Below are positions 54,001 through 59,094 of a stretch of 64,000 nt of DNA, piece after piece. The stretch spans positions 2,686,215-2,750,214 of the forward strand of contig JAJHZJ010000008.1 in assembly GCA_023548195.1 (NCBI GenBank). Direction: 5' to 3'. The translations under genes were made by a program, and so were the position numbers. Within the stretch, counting starts at the first letter, position 1; the number at the start of each line of letters is the position of its first letter. The notes under the pieces are model-generated. The model ran no database searches and was not told the DNA's origin. It saw nothing but the letters and a program-made list of their open reading frames with translations. Source of the DNA: Bettongia penicillata ogilbyi. Lineage: Eukaryota > Chordata > Mammalia > Diprotodontia > Potoroidae.

Positions 54001-57000
54001 AAGAGTAGTTATGAGTTCCATATGTATAATGCAGTTTGCAAATGTCTAAGTCTCATATTAATGTTTGCTTTATAATTACTATTACCACTTCCAAAGGAGC
54101 TGTGAGAAACAAACCTAGCCAGTTACCTAATTGGGCTCTAACAAGGGCTCTTAAAAAACATTAGCACTGAATTAACAACAGTAACTAATAAAATTTTTAA
54201 AACTAAAAACAATAAAATAATTATCTATGTAGCCCTAACTATGTGCCAGGCATGGTACTAAGTACTTTACAACTATCTCATCTGAGCCTTCCCATAACCC
54301 TAGGAGGTAGGTGCAATTATTTTACCTATTTTACAGATGAGCAAACTGAGGCAGGGGGTAAATGACGTGCCATGGGTACGTAGCTAGTAAGTGTATGAGG
54401 TCACATTTGAACTCAAGTTTTCCTGACTCCAGATATAGCATTCTTTCTATGAAATAAAGATAAGTCATGTTGCTAGGCAATGAAGGAATTCAGACATGAG
54501 TAAGGCATGCTTTCTACCCTCAACAAGTTTACAATCCAGTGGGACAGTAAGATAGTTGATAATGACCCTGAAAGGCATCATGGTATAATGGGTATAAACT
54601 TGGCCTCAGAGTCAAAAAAAAACTTGGGTCCCAATCCTGCCTCAGACGTTGCTAACACATAAGAAACAGAAAGTACTGTGACAGTCTGCGAGAGATCCCT
54701 TGATTTATAAGCAGAAAAATTTAATGAAATCAGAAATACAATTAACTCCAATGCCACTGAAGTAGAAGACATCACAGGGTGCTCTATCTTGTTAACAATC
54801 AGATTTTTATATTCTCTATTTCTGTATCCATACCCCCAGTCCTTAGCACAGGGCCTCACACATAGCAAGTGTTTAATAAATGTTTCTTCATTGACTGATT
54901 ACCAATTCCTCAATCCTGCCCCAACCATCCACTACAGTCTTTCAGCAAATTCCTGCTGCAACGAGGCAGTTAACTGAAGAATTTAACAATGTACTCAGGC
55001 AGCGAACTGTAAGAGGAGAAATAAAACTGCGAACATGGAGACAGCAGATTTATCCTAAATCTTAAAATTAATGGTTAGTCTCCTAAGTTTTCCCTTTTCG
55101 GCCATTAATGCATTTATGTGCATCTCTGTGGGTGTGAGTGAATCACACTCTGCGAAACGGTCTTACCTGGGAATTTGGATCTTTACTCCTCTGGGCGGAT
55201 AAAAAGGCCACGGCCATGAAGTACTCAGGCCATTCCAAATAGTCGTCCCGTTTTTTACAAGCTCTTTCATTGTGGCTCGAGCTGCAGGGATAACAGAGGC
55301 AACACAGTGATGATGATGATGAAGAAGAAGAAATTTAAAAGTCCAGCATTTGAGAAAAAGCAAACAGGTTGTTTTGACGAACACAACAGGCCTGGCTAGG
55401 TGGTGCCATGGTGCATAGTCAGGCCTGGAGTCAGGAACATTCTTCTTCCTATGTTCCTATCTGGCCTCAGACCCTTACTAGCTGTGTGACCCTGGGCAAA
55501 TCACTTAACTGTTTGACTCAGTTTCCTTATCTGTCAGATGAGCTGCAGAAGTAAATGGCAAACCACTCCAGTATCTCTGCCAAGAAAACCCCAAATGGGG
55601 TCACACAGTGACAGAACTGAAAGGACTGGACAACCATCCATGTAACAATTCTCTTTAGAAGTAACTTAAACAATTTACAACAGCCACAGAGGCAGCAGGA
55701 ATCTCTGCAAGGGAGAAGTCAACTTAGCTGACTCTAGTTATATGAACCTGGGCAACACTGTGCCTCAATTTCCTCATTTGTAAGATTAATAAAATCTGCT
55801 CAACCGCTAAGTAGTATAGCGGATGAAGCATTAGGCCTAGCGTCAGTTACACCCTAGTTTAAATCTAGCCTTAGCCACTAACGAGCTGTGTGATCCTAGG
55901 CAAGTTACTTACCCACTATTTGACTCAGTTTCTTCATCTGTAAAATAAATACCAAATGAGATAATAATAGTAAAGCATTTTAGCACAATACCTGGCACAG
56001 TTAGCGTTAATGTTAGTTATGTTAAATGTTAGTTAATATTATTACACCACTTTTCCAAGAACTGTATGATCTAAGGCACTCTGGCTATGGGAAATGAAGA
56101 TAAATTAAGACCTTGCTTCATGGTGCCACTATAAAGGTTTAATAAATGTTTGCTGACTGACAGTAGTATAAACTATAAATGGGCTAAAGCTCACGAAAGC
56201 AGACCAAGAATATCAGCTCATACACAGTCATCGAGGAAAAGAGGTAAGGGGAACCTGTCTGTGCTCAAGTACCAGGCGTGGCAGAGAAGTCATGTGGAAA
56301 CCACAGAGAAGCAGGAGGGGGAGGACTTCCAAAAGCTTGGCTCCGCATCCCCCCTCTCCCCTTTATTCACCTTGGTGATCAGAGGCAAGTCACTGAAGCT
56401 GAGTCTGCTTCCCTCAGCTGTAAAATGGGGATAACTACTGCCTACCATTTTGAGGCTGAAATGAGATAACCTACATAAAGCCTTTTGCAAACATTTAAGC
56501 ATCATATAAATCTGTTCCTACAGTGACTGCTTCATGAAAGTGTAAAGTAAAAGAAAACCAGTCCCCAGCCCAGCAAGGGCACTGAACAGTATTCCCAGGA
56601 GAAAACTGTGACTCCTGCAAAGAGGCTAAGGCCCATGCTCCCACAGAAGGGAACCTGGGGGTTGTTCTCTGTCTCTGCACTTGGCACAGGGCATGGCACA
56701 CAGCAGGCATTTAATAATTGCTTGTTTTCTGGACTGATTTTTCACAGAAGGCAATGGGGTGCTGTCTACCCTCAATTCTCCTCTAGGCTGGTCCGTAATA
56801 CTGAAAATCAACTGACCTGAACTGGGGCAGAAAGAGTGGGGGAAGAGTTATTCTGAATTCATATCAGGGACTCCCAAAGGACTAATTTTTTTCTTTAACA
56901 GGGAATACTCCCAAGTTTCCTATCCCAAGGCTTCTCTTGGAATAATTGATAGTACTCCGGGCTTTGGAATAAGGATCTATGTTCAAATCCTGTCTCGGCC

Positions 57001-58437
57001 TCTTATTCACTTTGTTACCCTGGACAAGTCCTTGAGCCTCAGTTTCCTCATCTGTAAACTGGTAATGAGAACACCTACATCACAAGGGTGTTTGAAAGAC
57101 CAAATGGGATAATACAGGCAAAGCCCTTTACCAATTCTGAGGCTGCTACACAAATACAGGTGAATGTTACTGTTAAGGTGCATTTTACAGATTCTGAGGC
57201 TGCTACACAAACGCAGGCGAATGTTACTGTTAAGGTGCATTTTACCAATTCTGAGGCTGCTACACAAACGCAGGCGAATGTTACTGTTAAGGGCATTTTA
57301 CAGATTCTGAGGCTGCTACACAAATGCAGGCGAATGTTACTGTTAAGGTGTATTTTACCAATTCTGAAGCTGCTACACAAACGCAGGCGAATGTTACCAT
57401 TAAGGTGCATTTTACAGATTCTGAGGCTGCTACACAAATGCAGGCAAATGTTACTGTTAAGGTGTATTTTACCAATTCTGAGGCTGCTACACAAACGCAG
57501 GCGAATGTTACCATTAAGGTGCATTTTACAGATTCTGAGGCTGCTACACAAATGCAGGCGAATGTTACTATTAAGGTGTATTTTACCAATTCTGAGGCTG
57601 CTACACAAACACAGGCGAATGTTACCATTAAGGTGCATTTTACAGATTCTGAGGCTGCTACACAAATGAAGGCGAATGTTACTATTAAGGTGTATTTTAC
57701 CGATTCTGAGGCTGCTACACAAACGCAGGCGAATGTTACCATTAAGGTGCATTTTACAGATTCTGAGGCTGCTACACAAATGCAGGTGAATGTTACTGTT
57801 AAGGTGCATTTTACAGATTCTGAGGCTGCTACACAAATGCAGGCGAATGTTACCATTAAGGTGCATTTTACAGATTCTGAGGCTGCTACACAAATGCAGG
57901 CGAATGTTACCATTAAGGTGCATTTCACAGATTCCGAGGCTCCTACACAAATGCAGGCGAATATTACTAAGGTGCTTTGCAAACTATGAGGCTATTGTGA
58001 TTACTGATATCATTATTATGGCAGCGGAACTTCCAAGTTAGGTTCTAATTAATCAAGCCACTCAAGGCTGCATTCAAGGTCTACACCGCGGTCTTCCTCA
58101 TTCCCAGGGTATTTCAGTGGGTCCGGGGGCTGAACACAGGGCGAAAATTCCCAACGCTCTCCCTGCCCCGAACCTTTGGTCCGCAGGGGGCCTTCAAAGC
58201 GGACTCGATGGTGACAGGGACGCCCTAGACTCGCAGCGGGAGGGCGGCCCCCCTGCTGTGCAGCAGGCCCACCCCCCGCCCCCACCCCCGCTGTGCAGGA
58301 GCCGGGAGCCTCTTGCGCGTGGGAACCCCGGGGCGTTCGCAGGGGTGGGGGGCAGAAGGGGGAGGAGGAGAAGAGGGGAGAGAAGGGAGGGGGAGGGAGG
58401 AGAGCAGAGCGTACCCTGCGAGCTGGTCCCCGCTCAT
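14627..58437 (-). CDS. DCTD: DCTD, deoxycytidylate (dCMP) deaminase, six coding exons spanning 43.8 kb
   Basis: Zinc enzyme of the cytosolic pyrimidine pathway. The family converts dCMP to dUMP plus ammonia, feeding thymidylate synthase, and in other mammals is a hexamer activated by dCTP and inhibited by dTTP. The joined exons give 564 nt, 187 residues plus stop. Every intron is GT-AG and every phase fits. Visible hallmarks: the CHAE zinc/proton-shuttle motif (His94, Glu96), the PCNEC zinc motif (Cys120, Cys123), the substrate-loop segment GYNGMPNGC in exon 3 and SDKYHDSDE in exon 5. The usual short vertebrate form is 178 residues. This one is offset by ten at the N terminus because it appears to start in exon 1, and is one shorter at the C terminus (ends QKP). 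All six exons are intact, with no stop or frameshift, so the gene looks functional. No convincing AATAAA was found soon after the stop, so the 3' end is not placed. The identity is essentially certain; the start is the only soft point. Confidence 0.95.
14703..16102 (-). other. DCTD intron 5
   Basis: A 1.4-kb GT-AG intron. It is AT-rich with short A-runs. I recognise no repeat family or other feature in it. Confidence 0.9.
16103..16199 (-). CDS. DCTD: DCTD coding exon 5
   Basis: The acceptor CTCTTAAG ends at 16,200; the donor is GTAAAA from 16,102. The 97 nt finish Gly131 and encode residues 132-162, then two bases of Arg163. Recognisable segments are [16 protein letters not shown] and [15 protein letters not shown]. 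They align with the human stretch after IIQAG with a few conservative changes. The exon has no stops and correct phase on both sides. Confidence 0.95.
16500..16760 (-). repeat. MIR-type SINE, antisense, interrupted
   Basis: 'gctagaagggacctcagaag' and 'ttttatggatgagaaaactg' before the insert at 16,590; the tail follows it. Confidence 0.75.
16590..16702. repeat. Short repeat, copy 2, inserted in a MIR
   Basis: 'agtagacacactctatatta' and 'agagtctacctaggaattc'. The MIR reads 'gagaaaactgag' before and 'aaagtgacttgtt' after it. Confidence 0.75.
17270..17400 (+). repeat. MIR-type SINE
   Basis: 'gtgtgaccctgggcaaatc', 'cctcaatttcctgatttgc'. Confidence 0.85.
17470..17665. repeat. MITE-like repeat, diverged copy
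   Basis: Begins 'ggggttcttaacatgtgaac' and ends 'gaccccaagaagtttaagag'; same family ends. Confidence 0.55.
18718..18834 (-). CDS. DCTD: DCTD coding exon 4 (zinc centre)
   Basis: The acceptor is CATCATGCAG before 18,834; the donor is GTAAGA from 18,717. The 117 nt complete Val92 and encode residues 93-130, then the first base of Gly131. It carries the catalytic core: CHAELNA (His94 as zinc ligand, Glu96 as general acid/base) and LFPCNECAK (Cys120 and Cys123 as zinc ligands). Together these are the cytidine/deoxycytidylate deaminase zinc-binding signature. All required residues are present. Confidence 0.97.
19690..19990 (+). repeat. L2 3'-end fragments
   Basis: 'ttgtgatctctttgaaggt' to 'ggcacttaataaatgttc', then a second fragment with 'caaggcctagctcagtcc' and 'atcaagccttttcctccc'. 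Confidence 0.75.
20085..20470 (-). repeat. L1 ORF2 3' fragment, reverse strand
   Basis: Reverse complement parallels the L1 piece at 41,630. On the plus strand it reads 'tgatattccactgcattaag', 'ccacagtttctttagctc', 'caaatgatgggcatatg'. Confidence 0.65.
20965..21010 (+). repeat. (TG)n microsatellite
   Basis: Uninterrupted TG for about 45 bp. Confidence 0.97.
21220..21330 (+). repeat. L2 3' end
   Basis: 'cccccattagactttaagca', 'gcctttctttgtatcccta'. Confidence 0.75.
22640..22745 (+). repeat. L2 3' end
   Basis: 'gaatgtaagttctctgaaag' then 'ttaatgaatattagttgaac'. Confidence 0.6.
22799..23050 (+). repeat. Marsupial-type SINE, near full length
   Basis: Head 'gggcagctaggtggtgcaat', then 'cagcctcagacacttattag', 'gtttcctcatctgtaaaatg', 'aaaccactccagtatctgtg' and 'gaaaagttggacgtaactg'. 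A tRNA-derived SINE with a CORE-type body. Confidence 0.9.
23120..23315 (+). repeat. L2 3' end
   Basis: 'ttgcctttctttgtatacc', 'cctggcacacagtaaggg', 'ttaataaatgtctgctgac'. Confidence 0.85.
23718..23979 (-). mobile_element. Marsupial-type SINE, antisense, with target duplication
   Basis: Inserted in an L2 tail. 'tctggcact' lies at 23,709-23,717 and again at 23,980-23,988. The T-run at the left is the poly(A) of the reverse strand. Confidence 0.9.
23989..24670 (+). repeat. L2 3'-region fragments
   Basis: The end of the split L2 ('agtatgtgcttaataaatg') followed by a longer L2-like stretch with 'aagataatcttcctaagg', 'ggataaaattccaacccct' and 'gaagcctttcctgatccct'. Confidence 0.75.
24675..24905 (+). 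repeat. MIR/THER-type SINE
   Basis: 'tacagtggtggatggagtgc', 'gcaagtcactttacctctg', 'agtgcttggcgcagaggag'. Confidence 0.8.
25015..25205 (+). repeat. Marsupial-type SINE
   Basis: 'ggcggcacagtggatagag', 'gcctcagacacttactagc', 'aaaaccccaaatagggtc'. Confidence 0.9.
25215..25420 (+). repeat. L2-like fragment
   Basis: 'ctctgaccactctcctatg' and further 3'-region wording; boundaries uncertain. Confidence 0.45.
26903..27213. repeat. Diverged tandem duplication of about 150-160 bp
   Basis: The first copy (26,903-27,048) and second copy (27,066-27,213) share 'aattaacaact.agatg', 'catgggacac'-like, 'ttccttgttaatttt', 'cataaactc' and 'gagttttatgactga' in the same order, with scattered substitutions. Confidence 0.85.
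28190..28440 (+). repeat. SINE of a second family
   Basis: 'gtgaccttgcacagccctcc', 'tgcaagtcatgccatcacc', 'ggagaacaaaggacaaac'. A reverse copy of the same family sits at 61,922-62,010. Confidence 0.75.
28695..28850 (+). repeat. L2 3' end
   Basis: 'agaaggtccttgagggtaga', 'ctagcactaagcacagtgc'. Confidence 0.85.
28846..28960 (+). repeat. CT-rich low-complexity tract
   Basis: 'ctttccctccctccttcccc' repeated in variants directly after an L2 3' end. Confidence 0.85.
29760..29990 (+). repeat. Marsupial-type SINE
   Basis: 'gttcaaatccagcctcagac', 'gcgtgaccttcagcaagtc', 'ggtaaacgactccagtgtc'. Confidence 0.9.
30295..30362. repeat. (GTAT)n/(GCAT)n microsatellite
   Basis: 'gtatgtatgtgtgtatatc' then 'gtatgcatacatgtatg', self-complementary in part. 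Confidence 0.9.
31545..31690 (+). repeat. CORE-SINE-like repeat
   Basis: 'caataaatgtgtattaagc', 'gccaggtactgtgctaagtg', 'ctctgccctcaaggcggag'. Confidence 0.75.
31885..32131 (+). repeat. MIR/THER-type SINE with L2-like 3' end
   Basis: 'cctcagtttcttcatctg', 'gcacctacctctcaggattg', 'gcttagcatagtgcctgg'. Confidence 0.85.
32142..32405 (-). mobile_element. Marsupial-type SINE, antisense, with target duplication
   Basis: 'ctgcttagca' flanks it at 32,132-32,141 and 32,406-32,415. The body reads 'gggttttcttggcaaagatg' and 'gagtggtctgccatttcc'. Confidence 0.9.
33100..33610 (-). repeat. Two MIR pieces and a marsupial-type SINE, all antisense
   Basis: MIR at about 33,100-33,230 and 33,265-33,405 ('ttttacagatggagaaaatg'), then SINE 33,405-33,610 ending 'gtgcaccacctagccgccc'. 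Confidence 0.8.
34165..34330 (+). repeat. MIR-type SINE
   Basis: 'ctgtgtgacctcaggcaagt' and 'ctctaaggttccatccggc'. Confidence 0.75.
34455..34895 (+). repeat. Polypurine (GGAA/GAGA) tract, about 430 bp
   Basis: Almost uninterrupted A and G on the plus strand, with only scattered C or T. On the DCTD transcript strand it is polypyrimidine. No fixed unit length is apparent. Long reading frames opposite it (Ser/Phe/Pro/Leu-rich) are compositional artefacts. Confidence 0.95.
34900..35120 (+). repeat. L2 3' end
   Basis: 'tccttcaagtcccagctcaa', 'cttctcccagctcttcttc', 'tatcctcacacttagtaaa'. Confidence 0.8.
36483..36697. repeat. MITE-like repeat with inverted ends
   Basis: Left end 'attcttcttaacctattttg', right end '...ctaagctaagaatttctg', approximately inverse. 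Interior 'tttggcagtctggtgaag' and 'cagaataacgctcttaaatg' recur in copies at 1,885, 17,470, 43,230 and 60,355. Confidence 0.7.
36968..37382 (+). repeat. Probable solo LTR of an endogenous retrovirus
   Basis: Roughly 415 bp from TGTG to 'ttttggtcaaca'. Late in the element are 'ctgctgggctctttggtac' and 'tcttgcaataaatccagttg' (polyadenylation signal), then 'gatactgtttttggtcaaca', a classic R-U5 arrangement ending in CA. No gag/pol/env sequence flanks it. A clean target duplication is not visible ('taaa' on both sides at best). Confidence 0.65.
37405..37492. repeat. TA/TG microsatellite immediately after the solo LTR
   Basis: 'atatacatgtgtgtatgta' followed by 'tatatatgtgtgtgtgtgta'. Confidence 0.9.
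37880..38690 (-). repeat. Cluster of three antisense MIRs
   Basis: About 37,880-38,060 ('ttctacagataaagaaactg'), 38,255-38,520 ('aggaagaaaggaaccaag') and 38,530-38,690 ('ccccaaggtcacacaactag'). Confidence 0.75.
39390..39590 (+). repeat. MIR-type SINE
   Basis: 'gggtcgatcacttaacttctc' (in part), 'aagtttccccatctgtgata', 'gacctctaaggtcttttcc'. Confidence 0.8.
41393..41512 (+). repeat. Shorter polypurine tract
   Basis: 'gaagggaggaaaggaagaga' and similar for about 120 bp. Confidence 0.9.
41545..42160 (+). mobile_element. L1 ORF2 C-terminus and 3' tail
   Basis: The translated segment around 41,640-41,725 reads [10 protein letters not shown]...[10 protein letters not shown], the C-terminal block of L1 ORF2. 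The 3' UTR follows ('ggaaatatgttttgcatgac', 'gagaatttggaactcatttt') and an A-rich tail. 5'-truncated. Confidence 0.8.
42435..42600 (+). repeat. L2-like 3'-region fragment
   Basis: 'caactcaagtgctaccttct', 'atgaagtctttcctcatctg'. Confidence 0.65.
43225..43515. repeat. MITE-like repeat interrupted by a SINE-derived insert
   Basis: Left half 43,225-43,305 ('gttcttatccttttttgtgt') and right half about 43,410-43,515 ('ggatcctaggttaagaatgc') flank a sequence at about 43,318-43,405 with 'ctactgcatgccaggcattg'. Confidence 0.7.
43530..43977 (+). repeat. L2 3'-region fragment, 5' half (split by the half-L1)
   Basis: Phrases typical of L2 3' ends in order: 'cctggaatgcattctttcc', 'aaagctttccttgaccatc'. 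The sequence resumes at 46,794 after the half-L1. Confidence 0.75.
44646..45726 (+). pseudogene. L1-type ORF1, broken by one frameshift and two stops
   Basis: The N terminus starts at 44,646 ([13 protein letters not shown]) in one frame. The frame shifts between about 44,700 and 44,770, and the body continues in the frame that ends at 45,315. It shows a long heptad coiled coil rich in Glu/Lys/Gln ([23 protein letters not shown]), then an RRM-like start ([16 protein letters not shown]). Stops interrupt it at 45,313-45,315 and 45,460-45,462. The C-terminal domain ([16 protein letters not shown]) continues to a stop at 45,658-45,660 and further to about 45,726. It would be an RNA-binding chaperone in an active element; here it is dead. 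Confidence 0.88.
45876..45955 (+). repeat. (CA)n microsatellite inside the half-L1 3' UTR
   Basis: Alternating CA with interspersed 'tatacacatg' and 'cgcaca' variants. Confidence 0.9.
46794..46935 (+). repeat. L2 3' end, second half
   Basis: Continues with 'agaatgtaaattcttgaagg' and ends in 'agttcttaataaacatctg', the standard L2 terminal motif. Confidence 0.8.
47955..48024. repeat. Perfect 35-bp tandem duplication
   Basis: Two identical, abutting 35-bp copies (47,955-47,989 and 47,990-48,024), starting 'agattctaatgttgctag' and ending 'gaataatc'. Confidence 0.98.
49150..49320 (+). repeat. MIR-type SINE
   Basis: 'tgtgatctcgggcaactcac', 'cttcccatctgtaaaatgat'. Confidence 0.8.
49460..49945. 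repeat. Head-to-head pair: sense SINE then antisense SINE
   Basis: The sense copy at about 49,470-49,680 ('gtgaccttgggtcagtcac') is followed by an antisense marsupial-type SINE at 49,690-49,945 ('gcccagggtcacatagctaa'). Confidence 0.8.
50000..50850 (+). mobile_element. L3/CR1-type LINE, reverse-transcriptase region
   Basis: Non-LTR RT landmarks in CR1/L3 wording: 'gtcaaagtttctcatgcttc' (the FDxVSH box), 'tctattctcggtcctttgg' (the QGSVLGP box), 'tttttgttaatgacttgg' (INDL), then 'gcttggagggatacagag'. Stops throughout. Confidence 0.8.
50880..52205. repeat. Nested repeats inside the L3 element
   Basis: In order: L2 (50,880-51,115), L1 tail (51,225-51,315), antisense SINE (51,355-51,500), second antisense SINE piece (51,600-51,765), L1 tail (51,765-51,905), L2 3' end (51,915-52,205, ending 'gtaggtacttaataaatc'). 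Confidence 0.75.
52210..52430 (+). mobile_element. Continuation of the L3/CR1 LINE after nested insertions
   Basis: 'ccatggctggagtattttgt', 'cacattttagaagggcactg' and 'caagctggaaaatatcaaaa' are the part expected downstream of the RT block at 50,000-50,850. Confidence 0.75.
52500..52745 (-). repeat. Marsupial-type SINE, antisense
   Basis: 'tcagttgtgaccgactcttt', 'acagatgaggaaactgaggc', 'gggtcacacagctagcaaat'. Confidence 0.9.
52745..53055 (+). repeat. MIR then L2-like fragment
   Basis: MIR to about 52,920 ('cctctaaggtcccttctcac'), then 'aataaggtccaaattctaac' and 'ttgaaggccttctacaatc'. Confidence 0.75.
53701..53836 (-). CDS. DCTD: DCTD coding exon 3
   Basis: The acceptor TTTAG follows a run of T; the donor is GTATGG from 53,700. 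The 136 nt encode residues 47-91 plus the first base of Val92. Conserved segments are [26 protein letters not shown] and KLDTKYPY, covering the nucleotide-binding loop between the first strands of the deaminase core. Changes from the human protein as I recall it are conservative and clustered around WSRVADSK. The next exon lies 34.9 kb away. Confidence 0.95.
54220..54450 (-). repeat. MIR-type SINE in intron 2
   Basis: 'ctatgtgccaggcatggtac', 'ttttacagatgagcaaactg'. Confidence 0.85.
54785..54900 (+). repeat. L2 3' end in intron 2
   Basis: 'cagggcctcacacatagcaa', 'gtttaataaatgtttcttc'. Confidence 0.85.
55167..55281 (-). CDS. DCTD: DCTD coding exon 2
   Basis: The acceptor is a pyrimidine-rich tract ending CTGCAG at 55,282; the donor is GTAAGA from 55,166. 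The 115 nt encode residues 9-46, including the conserved runs [15 protein letters not shown] and [10 protein letters not shown], which begin the cytidine-deaminase fold. The exon ends in phase 0 after Gln46. In-frame codons before Cys16 read SSHNERA with no ATG. The only nearby ATG (in 'cacaatgaaagagc') is in another frame, so this exon cannot supply the start codon that the short human isoform uses here. Confidence 0.95.
55385..55640 (+). repeat. Marsupial-type SINE, near full length
   Basis: 'ggcctggctaggtggtgcc', 'gtgtgaccctgggcaaatc', 'accactccagtatctctgcc', 'aaaccccaaatggggtcac'. Confidence 0.92.
55800..56045 (+). repeat. MIR/THER-type SINE
   Basis: 'tgtgatcctaggcaagttac', 'agtttcttcatctgtaaaat', 'aatacctggcacagttagcg'. 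Confidence 0.85.
56335..56745 (+). repeat. MIR and L2 tail fragments
   Basis: MIR to about 56,510 ('agctgtaaaatggggataac') and an L2-like end at 56,660-56,745 ('catttaataattgcttgttt'). Confidence 0.75.
56950..57136 (+). repeat. MIR/THER-type SINE that hosts the minisatellite
   Basis: Reads 'ttcaaatcctgtctcggcc', then 'cagtttcctcatctgtaaa', then 'gggataatacaggcaaagc', the usual order of a sense CORE-SINE. The expected 3' continuation ('gctttgcaaactatgaggc') appears only after the array, at about 57,975. Confidence 0.8.
57137..57990 (+). repeat. 57-bp minisatellite, 14 full units plus a partial, in DCTD intron 1
   Basis: Each unit starts 'ctgaggctgctacacaaa' and ends in 'ttttaccaatt' or 'ttttacagatt'. 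Starts are 57,137 then every 57 bp, except unit 3, which has lost one base ('ttaagggc' for 'ttaaggtgc') and is 56 bp. Unit 15 begins at 57,934 and runs out into SINE-like tail sequence. Units 4-11 (57,307-57,762) alternate between two subtypes, giving a 114-bp dimer in four copies. Units 12-14 are nearly uniform. Because 57 is divisible by 3, long fortuitous ORFs open on both strands; I do not call them genes. Confidence 0.97.
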
Positions 58438-58920
58438 GTCGCCGCAGCCTCCTTCCAACCTTCGCGCGCAGACAACAAAAGAGGGAAGAGGAGGAGCCTG
58501 GGGCGTGTCCTAGGTCGGGGGCGGAGCCTGCGCGCACGAAGGCCCAATCCCTGCGCGTGTGCGCGCGGCCGCCCCCAGGAGGGGAGCCCGGCCACGCCTC
58601 CTCACCCTCTGCTCCTCCCACCCCATCCCCGCCTCCACCTTCTTGCGCCACGTGGCTTGCAAACTAGCGCCAGCTTCTCCCGCGTAAAAGACAAAAAGGG
58701 AGGGGTGGGGGTGGAGGTGGAGGGCGGGCGCGCCCCGCCGCTCACCTCCCGGGGGTTCTGCACGTGCTCCGAGCCGCGGCCCCCCTTCCTGTGCGGCCGC
58801 CCCCCTCATCTCCAGCCCCCTCCTTTTGAGTGTCGGGACCTTTTTAAGGGAGATGCCAGCTTTCTGGAGCGCCGGCCGTGGGAGGGAGCACCCCGGGGTT
58901 ACGATGGGGGGCTCCAGGGA
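58080..58920 (-). promoter_or_regulatory. CpG-island promoter of DCTD
   Basis: About 840 bp of strongly GC- and CpG-rich sequence in an otherwise AT-rich window, containing exon 1. Upstream of the start codon (higher coordinates) are GC boxes at 58,517-58,524, 58,722-58,727 and 58,733-58,739, and two CACGTG E-boxes at 58,649-58,654 and 58,761-58,766. An E2F-like 'cttcgcgcgc' lies at about 58,460-58,469, some 25 nt from the ATG. No TATA box is evident. This fits a dispersed, housekeeping or S-phase type promoter. The motif calls are by eye; the island itself is clear. Confidence 0.85.
58415..58437 (-). CDS. DCTD: DCTD coding exon 1 (start codon, 23 nt)
   Basis: Predicted start ATG at 58,437-58,435 with G at -3, followed by seven codons reading MSGDQLA plus two bases (GG). 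The donor is GTACGC at 58,414-58,409, preceded by CAGG. It lies inside the CpG island, as expected for a first exon. Phase 2 at the donor matches exon 2 exactly: GG joins C to make Gly8 and opens the frame into ...ERACKKRDD. The residues themselves are not conserved with placental DCTD that I recall, so the support is positional and phase-based. An alternative untranslated or different first exon remains possible. Confidence 0.68.
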
Positions 58921-59094
58921 AGCCAGAATTTGCGGGGTGCTAATTCATTGGAAGATTCAGGCTGGGGGATAACTGCGGGAACCGGGCCCAGAAGTCCAAA
59001 GATGCGTGTCTTTCGTAGCGTTCTGAGTGGCCTGAATGCATAGGCTGTGGAAATAAGATTTGCTTCTTAGGAAATGTTTGGAGAAGTTCATTCA

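Larger units (their letters stand above)
53837..55166 (-). other. DCTD intron 2
   Basis: A 1.3-kb GT-AG intron with a MIR at about 54,220-54,450, a short SINE piece at about 54,570-54,660 and an L2 3' end at 54,785-54,900. Confidence 0.9.
55282..58414 (-). other. DCTD intron 1
   Basis: A 3.1-kb GT-AG intron. It contains a full-length-looking SINE (55,385-55,640), MIRs (55,800-56,045, 56,340-56,510), an L2 tail (56,660-56,740), and a MIR that hosts the 57-bp minisatellite. The downstream part of the CpG island falls in its first 330 bp. Confidence 0.85.

Noticed and set aside
57075..57989. Long open frames (193-291 residues) on both strands over the minisatellite, with repeated 19-residue units including possible N-glycosylation sites
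   Set aside because: The unit length is a multiple of three and lacks stops in several frames, so all these frames are open by construction. The unit derives from a non-coding SINE, and no promoter or splice context supports translation.
45876..57990. Possible CRISPR-like or other spaced repeat array
   Set aside because: The repeats are a CA microsatellite, dispersed SINEs and a head-to-tail minisatellite without unique spacers; the genome is clearly mammalian.
58049..59043. Reading frames of 200 and 308 residues across the CpG island
   Set aside because: GC-rich DNA lacks stop codons by composition. The frames disagree with the DCTD exon structure and show no recognisable domain.
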